A stretch of 64,000 nucleotides of DNA from Actinomyces sp. oral taxon 448 str. F0400 (GCF_000220835.1 NZ_GL985606.1:1809861-1873860), one strand, 5' to 3'; shown: positions 1 through 8,498, counted from the first letter of the stretch. The notes: generated from the sequence alone by a model not told the origin. Made by a program: numbers and translations.

Positions 1-373
1 AGGCCCACGTGTAGGCCTTCTCCCTGCGGGTCATCCCCGGACCGACGTAGGCCCAGAACTCGTACATCCACAGCGGGGAGGACAGGAGCACTCCGGTCCA
101 CAGCGACATGCGCAGACGCAGGTCGAAGGAGGACAAGATCGTGGGGAAATTCACCTTCAGATCCCCACCGTTCGCGTTAGCCTGAGTGATCGGCAGGGTG
201 ATGAGGTTGTACACCGGCTTGTAGATCACATAGCCGACGACGGCCCCGATCAGGATCCCGAGAGCCGAGATGACCAGACGGTTGCGCAGCTCGCGCAAGT
301 GATCCCCGATCGACATGACCGCCTCGGGATTGTCCTTGCGACGGGTCACGGAGATCCTGGGCATGCTCGGCAT
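1..373 (-). CDS. tatC: Sec-independent (twin-arginine) translocase TatC, 3' end outside window
   Basis: This is the membrane receptor of the Tat pathway, which exports folded proteins carrying an RR signal peptide. The visible 124 residues contain the family N-terminus: a cytosolic stretch reading MSIGDHLRELRNRL, a first membrane helix (VISALGILIGAVVGYVIY), a periplasmic loop, and the conserved EFWAYVGPGMTRREK segment before the next helix. The ATG at 373 is chosen because a GAGGAGGGG Shine-Dalgarno lies about 9 nt upstream; in-frame ATGs at 364 and 316 are alternatives. It follows tatA by 75 bp on the same strand, so the two are very probably cotranscribed. The rest of the protein lies beyond the left edge. 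Confidence 0.95.
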   Translation of the reverse strand, partial: MPSMPRISVTRRKDNPEAVMSIGDHLRELRNRLVISALGILIGAVVGYVIYKPVYNLITLPITQANANGGDLKVNFPTILSSFDLRLRMSLWTGVLLSSPLWMYEFWAYVGPGMTRREKAYTWA

Positions 374-448
374 GACCTTGTTCCCCTCCTCACCGGATCG
401 GTGACGTGCGCGGAAGTGCCGGAGCGCTCGTGGTGCGCAGCCCGTCGG

Positions 449-718
449 TCACTGCTGGACGGTGCCGTCCGTCTGAGGGGCGGTCTGACCGGGCTGGGTC
501 GGCTGCGTGTAGTAGGTTCCCTGCTGCGGCTGCTGGATCTGGGCCTGGGGCTGCTGGGCGGAGGAGGCGTCATCGTCCTGCAACTCCTTGACCTCCTTCT
601 TGAAGACCTTCATCGACTTGCCGACGCTGCCCGCAAGCTCGGGCAGTTTGTTGCCTCCGAAGATGAGGAGGACGACGAGGAGGACGACGATCCAGTGCCA
701 AGGCCTCATGGCTCCCAT
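449..718 (-). CDS. tatA: Twin-arginine translocase subunit TatA
   Basis: TatA is the small pore-forming subunit of the Tat export machinery. The 89-residue product begins MGAMRPWHW, followed by one hydrophobic helix (IVVLLVVLLIFGGNKLPEL, with the FG hinge and LPEL motif), an amphipathic helix (AGSVGKSMKVFKKEVKEL) and a Q/P/T-rich acidic tail. This order is diagnostic of TatA/TatE. The ATG at 718 sits about 7 nt after an AGCAGG sequence; a TTG at 736 is possible but adds nothing conserved. The gene lies between pafC and tatC, an arrangement common in actinobacteria, and presumably has its own promoter in the 227-bp gap upstream. Confidence 0.95.
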   Translation of the reverse strand: MGAMRPWHWIVVLLVVLLIFGGNKLPELAGSVGKSMKVFKKEVKELQDDDASSAQQPQAQIQQPQQGTYYTQPTQPGQTAPQTDGTVQQ

Positions 719-813
719 GTGCGTACCTGCTTCCAAGATGATGGTCCTGATCGGAACACGACGATTCTAGCGGTTCACAGGGTGCGCGCCGCGCACAGGC
801 CCATGACGTTCCA

Positions 814-841
814 CCCATGGCGTACCGCCCATGGCGTACCG
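814..841. repeat. Perfect 14-bp tandem duplication upstream of tatA
   Basis: CCCATGGCGTACCG occurs twice head to tail (814-827 and 828-841) in the pafC-tatA gap. It may be a recent slippage duplication or a doubled regulatory site for tatAC. The neighbouring AT-richer stretch (about 890-950) is the end of pafC and its 3' flank. No function can be assigned from sequence. Confidence 0.7.
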
Positions 842-945
842 CCGCAGTGGGCCGGACCCCGCCGGCACCCGGCGCACAGCCATCGGCCTTCATAATCCAT
901 CCTCGTAACCGGAAGCCATCCTCATAAGCGGGTGTACGGGTGACG

Positions 946-1926
946 TTATGAGCCTTCGACGGAAGCATTGAGGGCGAGGGCGCGCTGCGCCGCTCCACGG
1001 GCCCGCAATGCCAGGCTCCGGGGAAGAACCCCTCTGATGTGTCGGCCCGCCGACAGCACGAGGCCGACGAGCCAGTCCTCATCGCGACCTCGCACCTGAG
1101 CGCGTATCGCACCCTCGGGCAGGATCTCGATCTTCTCGGCGTCGACCTGCTCCACCAGCCAGCGTCCGCCCGGGGCCAGGGTGAGCACCGCCGTCCGGGA
1201 CCGGGACGAGCGGGGCTCCCCGTGACGACGACGCGCGCGATGGGTCGTCGCGGTCGCGTCAAGGAGCTCGACGTTCAGGATCCGGTCGAGGCGGAAGGAG
1301 CGCTCGTCCCGGGCGCTCAGGCACCATGCGCGCACGGTCAGGTGCGAACCGTCGGTGATCAGCTCGAGCGGGTCGACCTCGCGCACCGAGCGGGTGTCAG
1401 TGGCCGACACGTAGGTCAACCGCAGGCGCCGCCGCTCGGCCATAGCACGTCGGACGGTCCGCAGCACCGCCGTGCCCGACCCGCTGGCGGGGTCGTCCGC
1501 CCCCGCAGGCGGCGCGACCGGTCTCGCACCGCCGCGCATTGCGGCGGTCAGCGCGGCCTGCGCCCCGTGCAGGGCCGCGGCGGAGGCGGGGTCGTCCGCC
1601 AGGACGTCGCCGAGCACCCGCAAGGACAGGAGCAGGGCAACGGCCTCCTGGCGGGACAGCCGCACCGGCCGGTCGAGCCCGAGCGGTTCGGTCAGGCGCA
1701 GCCGACCGGCCTCGAAGTCGTCGGCGCTGAAGTCGACGAGATCCCCGGGCATGCCGCCGGGCAGGCCCGAGACCCACAGGGTCTCCACATCGCTTCGGAT
1801 CATCGCAGCAGTGACGCCGAAATGAGCGGCGGCCTCCTCGAAGGACGCGCCCTCGTGCTCGGCGACCCAGGCCGGCAGGGCCAGGAGTCGAACGAGTCGG
1901 TCGATCGAGCGCCGTGCCATGTTCAC
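946..1926 (-). CDS. pafC: WYL-domain transcriptional regulator PafC
   Basis: PafC and PafB form the heterodimeric activator of the LexA-independent DNA-damage response in mycobacteria (family knowledge). This 326-aa protein has an N-terminal winged-helix region (residues about 4-60, SIDRLVRLLALPAWVAEHEG) and a WYL module whose signature region (RRLRLTYVSATD, later VDPLELITDGSHLTVRAWCLSARDERSFRLDRI) lies at about residues 160-220, then a C-terminal extension. The GTG start at 1926 overlaps the pafB stop as GTGA and is preceded by GGAGG; the ATG two codons in is an alternative. pafA and other proteasome genes are not adjacent. Confidence 0.85.
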   Translation of the reverse strand: MNMARRSIDRLVRLLALPAWVAEHEGASFEEAAAHFGVTAAMIRSDVETLWVSGLPGGMPGDLVDFSADDFEAGRLRLTEPLGLDRPVRLSRQEAVALLLSLRVLGDVLADDPASAAALHGAQAALTAAMRGGARPVAPPAGADDPASGSGTAVLRTVRRAMAERRRLRLTYVSATDTRSVREVDPLELITDGSHLTVRAWCLSARDERSFRLDRILNVELLDATATTHRARRRHGEPRSSRSRTAVLTLAPGGRWLVEQVDAEKIEILPEGAIRAQVRGRDEDWLVGLVLSAGRHIRGVLPRSLALRARGAAQRALALNASVEGS

Positions 1927-2906
1927 CGATCCTCCGTCGGAAGACCCAGGGCGGCGACGCCGGTCAGGTGGGCCACGACATCGGCGCGCAACTGCGGCGG
2001 GTCCACGACCACCGCGGCGTCGGCCAGCGCCGCCAGTGAGCCCGCGAAGGCGACGCGGTCGGTGTAGGTGACTTTCAGCACGTCCCAGCCGACGGGCACC
2101 GGGCGTGAGTCGGTGCCCGGGTCCGCCGCGGTCGCCCGGGACCGCAGGTGCAGGGCCCGGCCCGGGGCGACGGCGACGAGCGCCTCACGGGCGAGCGGCT
2201 CGCCGTCCTCGGGCGGGGCGAAGGCGCCCGGATCGGAGCGCACCGAGACTTTCCCCGCGATCCGGGTCAGGCGGAAGGTCCGGGTGGCTTGAGAGCCCAG
2301 GTCGAAGGCGTCGAGGTACCAGGCGCCCTCGCTCATCCGCAGCCGATGGGGGTCAACGACGCGAGTGCGAGTCGTGCCCGAGGCGGCCGAGGTGTAATCG
2401 AAGGAGACTACGCGCCGCTCGTCGACGGCCGCCGCCAGCAGCGGCGGGACTTCCCGGCCGGCAAGGTCGACGGTCAGATCCGCCAGAGCCCGGGAACGGT
2501 CCACCCCAGTGTCCTCCTCCCCCATAGTGACGGCCCGAATCTTGGTCAGCGCATGCCGGGCCGTGGACGTCAGGGCGCCCGAGCGCCAAGCTGAAGCGGC
2601 TAGGTCGATGGCCGCCGCCTCCTCGGCGGTCAGGCTCACGTCGGGCAGGGCGTAGTCCTCCTCCGCGACCCGATAGCGGCTGCCCTCGTCCTGACCGGTG
2701 GTCGTGATCACGATGCCCAGCTCGCGCAGAATCCGCTTGTCGCGTTCGAACATGCGTCGGGCGGTCTCACCCCCGCTCCGGTCGTATCCGGCCACTGTGT
2801 CCACCACCTCCGCCGCCGTCATGCCGGTGGCGGTGTTGCGCAGAGCCAACAGCAGGTTGACCTGACGCTCCTCGGCTGGGATCGTCTGGCTGGGCGTGCG
2901 TGTCAC
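1923..2906 (-). CDS. pafB: WYL-domain transcriptional regulator PafB
   Basis: First gene of the pafBC pair, 327 aa. The N-terminus holds a helix-turn-helix (ERQVNLLLALRNTATGMTAAEVV) and the short RRMFERDKRILRELGI segment typical of WYL regulators; the WYL domain follows (VSFDYTSAASG, DPHRLRMSEGAWYLDAFD). I place the start at the GTG at 2906 because conserved sequence begins there and a TACGCT -10 hexamer ends 7 nt upstream, which would give a leaderless transcript; the frame is open to 2969 but the extra residues look non-coding. It is translationally coupled to pafC and divergent from the gene at 2968. Expected role: DNA-damage response activator with PafC. Confidence 0.85.
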   Translation of the reverse strand: MTRTPSQTIPAEERQVNLLLALRNTATGMTAAEVVDTVAGYDRSGGETARRMFERDKRILRELGIVITTTGQDEGSRYRVAEEDYALPDVSLTAEEAAAIDLAASAWRSGALTSTARHALTKIRAVTMGEEDTGVDRSRALADLTVDLAGREVPPLLAAAVDERRVVSFDYTSAASGTTRTRVVDPHRLRMSEGAWYLDAFDLGSQATRTFRLTRIAGKVSVRSDPGAFAPPEDGEPLAREALVAVAPGRALHLRSRATAADPGTDSRPVPVGWDVLKVTYTDRVAFAGSLAALADAAVVVDPPQLRADVVAHLTGVAALGLPTEDR

Positions 2907-2913
2907 GCATCTC

Positions 2914-2919
2914 AGCGTA
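2914..2919 (-). promoter_or_regulatory. TANNNT -10 hexamer 7 nt before the pafB GTG (leaderless type)
   Basis: TACGCT on the minus strand, 7 nt upstream of the GTG at 2906, with no Shine-Dalgarno between. The spacing matches a transcript that starts at or next to the start codon. No -35 resembling TTGACA is obvious. Confidence 0.4.
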
Positions 2920-2967
2920 GGCTCGTTGCCGGCCCCGAGCATCGAACCACAGAGATGAGACACGAGC

Positions 2968-4380
2968 ATGCTGACCGCCCCCGAGAAGAACCCCGATCAG
3001 AACCCGGAGCCCCGGCGAGCGCAGCGGCCGCACGCTCTGGAGACCTATCTGGAGGACGAGGTTCTCGCGCTGGGCGGCCCCCTGAGTCTGAAAAGGGCGC
3101 GCGTCTTCCTGCTGAAGGCTTCCGACCTCATCGGGGCGCCGCCCGCCTGTGCGATCGGCCCAGGCGTGCGATTCCAGTGGCTCATCGGGGAACGCATCAT
3201 TGAGCTGTCCCCGAACGCGGGCGCCGATGACGAGGACATCGGCCTCCGATTCAGGGCTTTCGACATGGGCACGGTACCGGCCGGCACCTGGCGCACTAGC
3301 TTCAAATGGGGAGGCGATCCCGCCGATCAGCCCTACCACTGGTACCGGCAGATCTCCGGGGCGCCCGCCGGAGCCGACACCTGGTGGCAGCCCCGCTACG
3401 TTATGGTCGCCTCGACCTGGGAGGACTTCGACTGCGCCTTCCCGGACATTATCGGAAGCATGGCCGACGACGTGGCGCTCACACCGCCGGCCTGGCGCGA
3501 TCGGTCTCCGTCTCTGACCTGGGCCCTCGGCAAGGGCTCCCCCTGGGAGACGGTGACCTTCGCCGCCGATGAGAACGGCCTCGACGTCATCGCTGTCGGT
3601 CATGGAGGACGTGCGAGCGTCCGTTTCCCCCGCGGCCGGTGGTTGTACGGGGATCGGCGGCGCGGATCGACCCTGACGGCCTTCGTGGCGGGGCTCGCCC
3701 GCGGTGGCGCCCCGGCGCTGGTCACCGATCTGCAAATGCGCGATGTGACCGGAATGGACATGTGCGTCTTCACGCCGGGCCCCGTCGCCGATATCGGCGT
3801 CCTGTTCGACGGGGACGAAACGAACCCCGACGACAAGCCGATTACGGGCTGCACGTGGGAGGAGTACGTGCGTGCAGTCGAGCGATCCGCGGTGCGCGCG
3901 CCCCGGCGACGCGTCGGGACCCCCGGTCGCACTCCCCTCGATGTCAGGCTCGCTCCGCAGGGCGCCGGCGATCTCGTGGAGGCCCTCGCCGCGGCGCTCG
4001 CGGCGGGCGGGCGGTTCACGGACGTGCTCTCGCGCTTCGGTGCCGTGGTCGCGACGGAGCAGAACGCCGGAGAGTCCCGGTTCGTCTCCGGACGGGGCTG
4101 GTCCGCCGTCATCAAAGAGCACCGCCGTGGTCGGACGGTCACGGTCGAACCGTGCCGCGAGTCGGGCCCGTCCGACCGGAAGCAGAGGCTCGCCTGCGCC
4201 CGGGCGCTGTCCACCGAGCTGGAGCGGCGTCACGGCGCTCCAGTGGCCCGGAGCAGTGGGAGCCGCGGCCGCCTCACGCACGTCTTCGACGTGGGCGGAT
4301 GCGGTGTCGAACTGAGTACCAGCCCCCGTGTCGAACTGGAAGTCGGGGACCTGCGCACGATTCTCGCCACGAGCTTCTGA
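2968..4380 (+). CDS. Hypothetical protein, 470 aa, family not recognised
   Basis: I do not recognise this protein. It has no signal peptide or membrane segment. The N-terminal half (about residues 25-300) is rich in W, G and D, with stretches such as GVRFQWLIGERIIELSP, GTWRTSFKWGG and PRYVMVASTWEDFDCAFP; the C-terminal half (about 300-470) has a second, basic region (RTPLDVRLAPQGAGDLVEAL, GWSAVIKEHRRGRTVTVEP). The pattern suggests two beta-rich domains, possibly a duplicated DUF as seen in Actinomyces-restricted proteins of the same style, but that is inference. Codon use matches the neighbours. It is divergent from pafB, with 61 bp between, and precedes the DUF3866 gene by 100 bp. The ATG has only a weak GAGA-type ribosome site. 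Confidence 0.8.
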   Translation: MLTAPEKNPDQNPEPRRAQRPHALETYLEDEVLALGGPLSLKRARVFLLKASDLIGAPPACAIGPGVRFQWLIGERIIELSPNAGADDEDIGLRFRAFDMGTVPAGTWRTSFKWGGDPADQPYHWYRQISGAPAGADTWWQPRYVMVASTWEDFDCAFPDIIGSMADDVALTPPAWRDRSPSLTWALGKGSPWETVTFAADENGLDVIAVGHGGRASVRFPRGRWLYGDRRRGSTLTAFVAGLARGGAPALVTDLQMRDVTGMDMCVFTPGPVADIGVLFDGDETNPDDKPITGCTWEEYVRAVERSAVRAPRRRVGTPGRTPLDVRLAPQGAGDLVEALAAALAAGGRFTDVLSRFGAVVATEQNAGESRFVSGRGWSAVIKEHRRGRTVTVEPCRESGPSDRKQRLACARALSTELERRHGAPVARSSGSRGRLTHVFDVGGCGVELSTSPRVELEVGDLRTILATSF

Positions 4381-4468
4381 CCCGGCCCCGGAGGCGAGAG
4401 CTCCGGCAGTCTGCTCCAGCAGTCTCAGGGACCTTGCTCCGGGCGGCTTTGGCGGGACCCGCCCGCGG

Positions 4469-4474
4469 TACGGT
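4469..4474 (+). promoter_or_regulatory. TANNNT -10 hexamer 6 nt before the DUF3866 ATG (leaderless type)
   Basis: TACGGT followed by six bases and ATGATG at 4481, with no Shine-Dalgarno. The distance places the transcription start on the A of the ATG. Confidence 0.5.
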
Positions 4475-4480
4475 TCGTCC

Positions 4481-5659
4481 ATGATGTGGCGCGATGGCGA
4501 GATCCTGACACTGCGGCGCAATTGGGGCCCGCCGGGCCGTCGCTGCGCTGAACTGGTGGTGCGCGTCACCGCCGCGCCGTCGCGCGCCGATTCGCTGCAG
4601 GTCGACCGTCGACTGCGCGCCATCGCCTATGAGACCGTCACCGGCATCCCGGGCGTCGGGGAGGAAGTCCGCATGGATGTCTCCGCCCTCGACCGGGGTC
4701 TGGGCACCGGCGGGCACGCCATGGTGGTGGCGCGGCCCGGCGTCCTGCCCGAGGATCCAGTTCGTGAGGGACACCTGGTCAAGGCCCGCTACATGCCGGA
4801 CCAGGTCATGGTCGCCGGCGTCGACGAGCAGGGCGCTGTGCACCACGAGCTGCTCTGCGCCCCCATCGACGATCTGACACTGGAAGGGACTCCGGTCGTG
4901 ATCGCCGACCTGCACTCCGCCCTACCGGCCATCCTCGCCGGTGCTCGCGCAACGCGCGGTGCGCATGATCAGGTGCGCGCCGTCTACGTCATGACCGACG
5001 GCGGCGCCTTGCCCCTGGCTTACTCGCGCACCGTCGCCGCCCTGCGCCGGGTCGGCTGGTTGGCTGGCACGGTGACCTCCGGGCAGGCGTGGGGCGGCGA
5101 CGTCGAGGCCGTGTCCGTGCACAACGCGCTGCTAGCGGCCAGACACGTGCTGGGCGCAGACCTCGTCGTCCTCGCCCAAGGACCCGGGAACCTCGGCACG
5201 GACACGCCATGGGGCTTCTCGGGTGTGGCCTGCGGCGACGCCGTTAACGCGGTGGCGGTTCTCGGCGGGCGGGCCATCGCCTGTCTGCGAGTTTCCCAGG
5301 CCGATGCGCGTGAGCGCCACCGCGGCATCTCCCACCACTCGATGACCGCCTACGGGCGGGTGGCCCTCACCGCCGCGGACATCGTCGTACCGGGGCTGCC
5401 GGGTGCGCTGGGCGAGCAGATCGACGCCCAGGCGCGCGAGTTGTGCGGCCCCCGCCCGCGGGGCGCTCGGCATCATCGCGTGGACACGGGTGTCGACGGG
5501 CTCACCGAGGTACTGGAAGAGGCCCAGAACGCCACAGGAATCCGCCTGTCCACCATGGGCCGCGGCCTGCACGAGGATACCGCGGCCTTCCTCGCCGCCG
5601 CTGCGGCCGGCCGGTACGCGGAGACCCTCCTGCACAAGCAGGCTCCCGAGGCCGCTTGA
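4481..5659 (+). CDS. DUF3866 family protein
   Basis: 392 aa. The N-terminus [27 protein letters not shown] and later segments ([100 protein letters not shown]) are those of the actinobacterial DUF3866 family, whose biochemical function is unknown. Family members are often found close to pafBC, as here. The start at 4481 is chosen over the longer open frame (to 4328) because the family begins at this point and a TACGGT hexamer lies 6 nt upstream. The gene is followed after 121 bp by hisE. Confidence 0.85.
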   Translation: MMWRDGEILTLRRNWGPPGRRCAELVVRVTAAPSRADSLQVDRRLRAIAYETVTGIPGVGEEVRMDVSALDRGLGTGGHAMVVARPGVLPEDPVREGHLVKARYMPDQVMVAGVDEQGAVHHELLCAPIDDLTLEGTPVVIADLHSALPAILAGARATRGAHDQVRAVYVMTDGGALPLAYSRTVAALRRVGWLAGTVTSGQAWGGDVEAVSVHNALLAARHVLGADLVVLAQGPGNLGTDTPWGFSGVACGDAVNAVAVLGGRAIACLRVSQADARERHRGISHHSMTAYGRVALTAADIVVPGLPGALGEQIDAQARELCGPRPRGARHHRVDTGVDGLTEVLEEAQNATGIRLSTMGRGLHEDTAAFLAAAAAGRYAETLLHKQAPEAA

Positions 5660-5768
5660 GCCGTCGCTACGGGCCAGGCGGTCGGCCCATGGGTCGACGC
5701 GGATCTCCGCCGGGGCCGGCATGACTGGCTGGGCCGCAGCAGACGGGAATCGATCGGATCCCAGGCAT

Positions 5769-5774
5769 TACCCT
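5769..5774 (+). promoter_or_regulatory. TANNNT -10 hexamer 6 nt before the hisE ATG (leaderless type)
   Basis: TACCCT, then six bases, then ATG at 5781. No ribosome binding site is present in the six intervening bases, so hisE-hisG mRNA is predicted to start at the hisE start codon. Confidence 0.5.
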
Positions 5775-5780
5775 GACGCC

Positions 5781-6044
5781 ATGAAGACCTTCGAGGACCT
5801 ATTCGCCGAGCTTCAGGATAAGGCCGCCGCCCGCCCCGCGGGGTCCGGAACCGTGACCGAGTTGGATCGGGGTGTCCATTTCATCGGCAAGAAGCTGGTG
5901 GAGGAGGCCGCCGAATCGTGGATGGCCTGCGAGCACGAGTCCGATGAAGCGGCCTGCGAGGAGATCAGCCAGCTGCTCTACCACGCCCAGGTCATGATGA
6001 TCGCCAAGGGCTACACCCTCGCCGACGTTTACGAGCGCCTGTGA
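5781..6044 (+). CDS. hisE: Phosphoribosyl-ATP pyrophosphatase HisE
   Basis: HisE hydrolyses phosphoribosyl-ATP to phosphoribosyl-AMP, the second step of histidine synthesis. The 87-aa sequence [19 protein letters not shown]...[13 protein letters not shown]...[16 protein letters not shown] has the all-alpha NTP pyrophosphohydrolase fold with the metal-binding EE..E and E..D-type acidic helices (KKLVEEAAE and [10 protein letters not shown]; the last position usually D is here H/Q, as in several actinobacterial members). Length is normal. It lies directly before hisG, the usual actinobacterial arrangement, while the remaining his genes are not in the window. Confidence 0.95.
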   Translation: MKTFEDLFAELQDKAAARPAGSGTVTELDRGVHFIGKKLVEEAAESWMACEHESDEAACEEISQLLYHAQVMMIAKGYTLADVYERL

Positions 6045-6097
6045 GCGCCCGCTCCGCTCCGTCGCCCGATACCACTGACCCATCTGTGAGGACCGCC

Positions 6098-6943
6098 GTG
6101 CTGCGCATCGCCGTGCCCAACAAGGGCTCCCTGTCCGAACCGGCCACCACTATGCTCGCCGAGGCCGGGTACCGCACTCGCCGCACGGGGCGCGAACTCG
6201 TGCTCCGCGATGAGGCGGGTGGAATCGAGTTGTTCTTCCTACGCCCCCGCGATATCGCCGTCTACGTCGGTCAGGGCGCAGTCCACGCCGGTATCACGGG
6301 ACGTGACCTGCTACTGGATTCAGGGGTGGACGCCGTCGAGCATCTGCCCTTGGGATTCGCCCGCTCCACTTTCCGGTTCGCAGCACCGGCGGGGACGATG
6401 AGCTCGCTGGAGGACATCGCGGGCAGGCGCGTGGCCACCTCCTACGACGTGCTGGTGCGCGACTACGTGAAGAGCCGGGGCGTGGAAGCGGTGACCGTGC
6501 ATCTGGACGGCGCAGTAGAGTCCTCGGTCCGACTCGGGGTGGCGGATCTGATCGCCGATGTCGTGGAGACTGGAACGACGCTGCGGGCGGCAGGCCTGGA
6601 AACCTTCGGCGAGCCGATCCTGACCAGTGAGGCGGTGCTCATTACGACGGAACGATACCTGGGCGCACCCGGCCTGGTCACGCTCGTGCGGCGTCTGGAG
6701 GGAGTACTGCGGGCGCGCTCCTACGTACTGGTGGACTACGACGTGCCCATGAGTAGGCTGCATCTGGCGGCGGCGCTGACTCCGGGCATCGAGTCGCCGA
6801 CGGTCTCACCGCTGCAGAACCCCGACTGGGTGGCGGTGCGCGCCATGGTGCCGCGAGCGGACGTCAACCGCGTCATGGACGAGCTCTACGAGGTGGGCGC
6901 ACGCGCGATTCTCGTGTCCTCACTCCTAGCCTGCCGGCTGTGA
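6098..6943 (+). CDS. hisG: ATP phosphoribosyltransferase HisG, long form
   Basis: HisG condenses ATP and PRPP, the first and feedback-inhibited step of histidine synthesis. The 281-aa protein starts [15 protein letters not shown], contains [27 protein letters not shown] and the PRPP-binding loop ([19 protein letters not shown]), and ends with the roughly 75-residue regulatory domain that binds histidine, so it is the HisG-L type that needs no HisZ. The GTG at 6098 follows GAGG by 6 nt and matches the usual family start; the frame is open back to a GTG at 6041 that overlaps the hisE stop as GTGA, an acceptable alternative. Confidence 0.93.
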   Translation: MLRIAVPNKGSLSEPATTMLAEAGYRTRRTGRELVLRDEAGGIELFFLRPRDIAVYVGQGAVHAGITGRDLLLDSGVDAVEHLPLGFARSTFRFAAPAGTMSSLEDIAGRRVATSYDVLVRDYVKSRGVEAVTVHLDGAVESSVRLGVADLIADVVETGTTLRAAGLETFGEPILTSEAVLITTERYLGAPGLVTLVRRLEGVLRARSYVLVDYDVPMSRLHLAAALTPGIESPTVSPLQNPDWVAVRAMVPRADVNRVMDELYEVGARAILVSSLLACRL

Positions 6944-7005
6944 GCCGGCGGCGCACCGCCCCTTGCTCACGGCCGAGCGGCACGTCACCGGCGGGCAGTG
7001 GAACC

Positions 7006-7025
7006 CCGCCCGTCTCACCGGGCGG
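7006..7025. terminator. Stem-loop in the hisG/exporter convergent gap
   Basis: CCGCCCG (7006-7012) and CGGGCGG (7019-7025) form a 7-bp GC stem with a 6-nt loop, in the 85-bp gap between two converging genes. There is no T-run on either side, so it is at best a weak bidirectional terminator. Confidence 0.35.
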
Positions 7026-7028
7026 CAC

Positions 7029-8432
7029 TCACCGCCCATCGTCGACTTCGTCGCGGGGCATGGCCGCGACGAGCACGGTCGCCGCGGCCAGCAGGAGCGT
7101 GCAGGCCCCCAGGGCCGGAACCAGTCCAGCCGTGAAGCGCTCGCCGGGGGCGTAGGCGCCGTAGGCGGTGAAGATGGCGGTGCACAGGGCAATGCCCATT
7201 GCGGTTCCCAACTGACGCGCCGTCTGGTTGACTCCTGAAACCACGGCCCGGTCCCTGGGAGCAACTCCGATGAGGACGGCTGTCGCCAGAGGGGAGAAAG
7301 TCAGTCCCATTCCGGTCCCTGCGATAATCATGGGAATGACGTAGGCGATGTAGGCAGCGTTCTGATGGGACAGGAACGCGAAGCAGGCGATCGCCATGGT
7401 CTGCAGCACCATGCCGACAAGCAGCACCTGTTTCGGGCCGCGGCGCCCGACGATGACACCGGCCAGGGGCGCCGCCGCCATAGGGACCACGGTCCAGGGG
7501 GCGGCACGCAGACCCGATTCGAGCGGATCGAATCCCATTCCGATCTGGAGGTACTGGCTCACCAGGAACACCGAGCCGAAGATGCCCGCGGAGAAGAGCA
7601 CAGCGACGGCGTTGACGAGGCTGAAGCGCCGGTCGGCAAACAGGCGCATGGGCACGTACGCCTCCCGCTCGCGACGTTCGTGACGGATGAAGCAAACCAG
7701 CGAGACCACGGCGATACCCAGGCAACTCACGACCAGGGGGCTGGTCCATCCGCGGCTGCCGCCCTCTGACAGCGCCCAGGTCAGCGGGAACACGAAGGCC
7801 GTTCCAGCCACCAGCCCCAGCAGGTCCGTCCGGGCGCCCGCCGACGCAGGAGACGCCTGCGAGGCGGCGGAGCCGAGGCTCCAGCGCACGAGGGCCAACG
7901 ACAGGACGCCCACAGGGATGTTGATCCAGAAGATGACACTCCAGTGGAGATCCTCGACGACGGCGCCTCCGATGATCGGCCCCGCGGCCACGCCCAGGCC
8001 GTTGACGCTGCCCCATACGCCGATGGCCAGCTCGCGCAGGCGCCTAGGAACGGCGTCGGCCATCAGCGCCAGGGACAGGGAGCCGATAGCTGCCCCGCCG
8101 GCGCCCTGGACGACTCTGGCGGCGATCAGTGCGGACGGCGTGGACGCCAGCGCCGCCACGGCCGAGGCGAGGGTGAACAGGAGGATCGCCCACAGGAACA
8201 GCCGGCGGCGACCGATTCTGTCGCCCGCAGCGGCGGTCGGCAGGATGAGGGCGGCGTAGGTGAGCGTGTAGGCGTTGACGAACCACTGGAGCTCGGTGAC
8301 CGAGGCGTTCAGGTCCTGATGGATCTGAGGCAGAGCGATGGTGACGACGAGTGAGTCCAGTGAGGTCATGAGCGTGGGCAGGGAAATGGCGACGATGACC
8401 CGGGCCGCGCGGTGCGTGCGTGGTGTCGGCAA
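7029..8432 (-). CDS. MFS multidrug exporter, DHA2 (EmrB/QacA) type
   Basis: A 467-aa proton-driven drug exporter of the 14-helix DHA2 family. Visible features are the helix-1 segment VIVAISLPTLMTSLDSLVVTIALPQI (with the conserved LDxxVVxxALP motif D1), motif A between helices 2 and 3 (AAAGDRIGRRRLFLW), motif B (LIAARVVQGAGGAAI) and motif C (GVWGSVNGLGVAAGPIIGG). Start is the TTG at 8432 with AGGAG 7 nt upstream. The gene is divergent from a MerR regulator and its promoter is overlaid by a large inverted repeat, so it is probably induced by a ligand of that or another regulator. Substrate unknown. Confidence 0.9.
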   Translation of the reverse strand: MPTPRTHRAARVIVAISLPTLMTSLDSLVVTIALPQIHQDLNASVTELQWFVNAYTLTYAALILPTAAAGDRIGRRRLFLWAILLFTLASAVAALASTPSALIAARVVQGAGGAAIGSLSLALMADAVPRRLRELAIGVWGSVNGLGVAAGPIIGGAVVEDLHWSVIFWINIPVGVLSLALVRWSLGSAASQASPASAGARTDLLGLVAGTAFVFPLTWALSEGGSRGWTSPLVVSCLGIAVVSLVCFIRHERREREAYVPMRLFADRRFSLVNAVAVLFSAGIFGSVFLVSQYLQIGMGFDPLESGLRAAPWTVVPMAAAPLAGVIVGRRGPKQVLLVGMVLQTMAIACFAFLSHQNAAYIAYVIPMIIAGTGMGLTFSPLATAVLIGVAPRDRAVVSGVNQTARQLGTAMGIALCTAIFTAYGAYAPGERFTAGLVPALGACTLLLAAATVLVAAMPRDEVDDGR

Positions 8433-8448
8433 TGGAGGCTCCTGTCTG

Positions 8449-8488
8449 GATAGGTTTAGTATCCATTAGATTAGATACTAAAGCTATC
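8449..8488. promoter_or_regulatory. 15-bp inverted repeat, probable operator for the MFS exporter
   Basis: GATAGGTTTAGTATC (8449-8463) and GATACTAAAGCTATC (8474-8488) are inverted copies with a single mismatch, separated by 10 bp. The repeat covers the -10 region and start of the exporter promoter and is much AT-richer than its surroundings. A dimeric regulator bound here would block transcription of the exporter; it could also act on the divergent merR gene. TetR-type operators are often this shape, whereas MerR sites usually fit inside a 19-bp spacer, so the cognate protein is uncertain. Confidence 0.65.
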
Positions 8489-8498
8489 TTCTAGTCAA
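8465..8498 (-). promoter_or_regulatory. Sigma-70-type promoter of the MFS exporter
   Basis: On the minus strand TTGACT (8498-8493) is followed after 17 bp by TCTAAT (8475-8470), five of six matches to consensus in each box. Reading with a 19-bp spacer gives TAATCT (8473-8468), a spacing typical of MerR-controlled promoters. Transcription would begin near 8463, about 30 nt before the TTG start. Confidence 0.6.

Noticed and set aside
2907-2969. Longer PafB start using the open frame up to 2969
   Set aside because: The added residues show no conservation, overlap the divergent gene, and a -10 hexamer sits where coding sequence would be.
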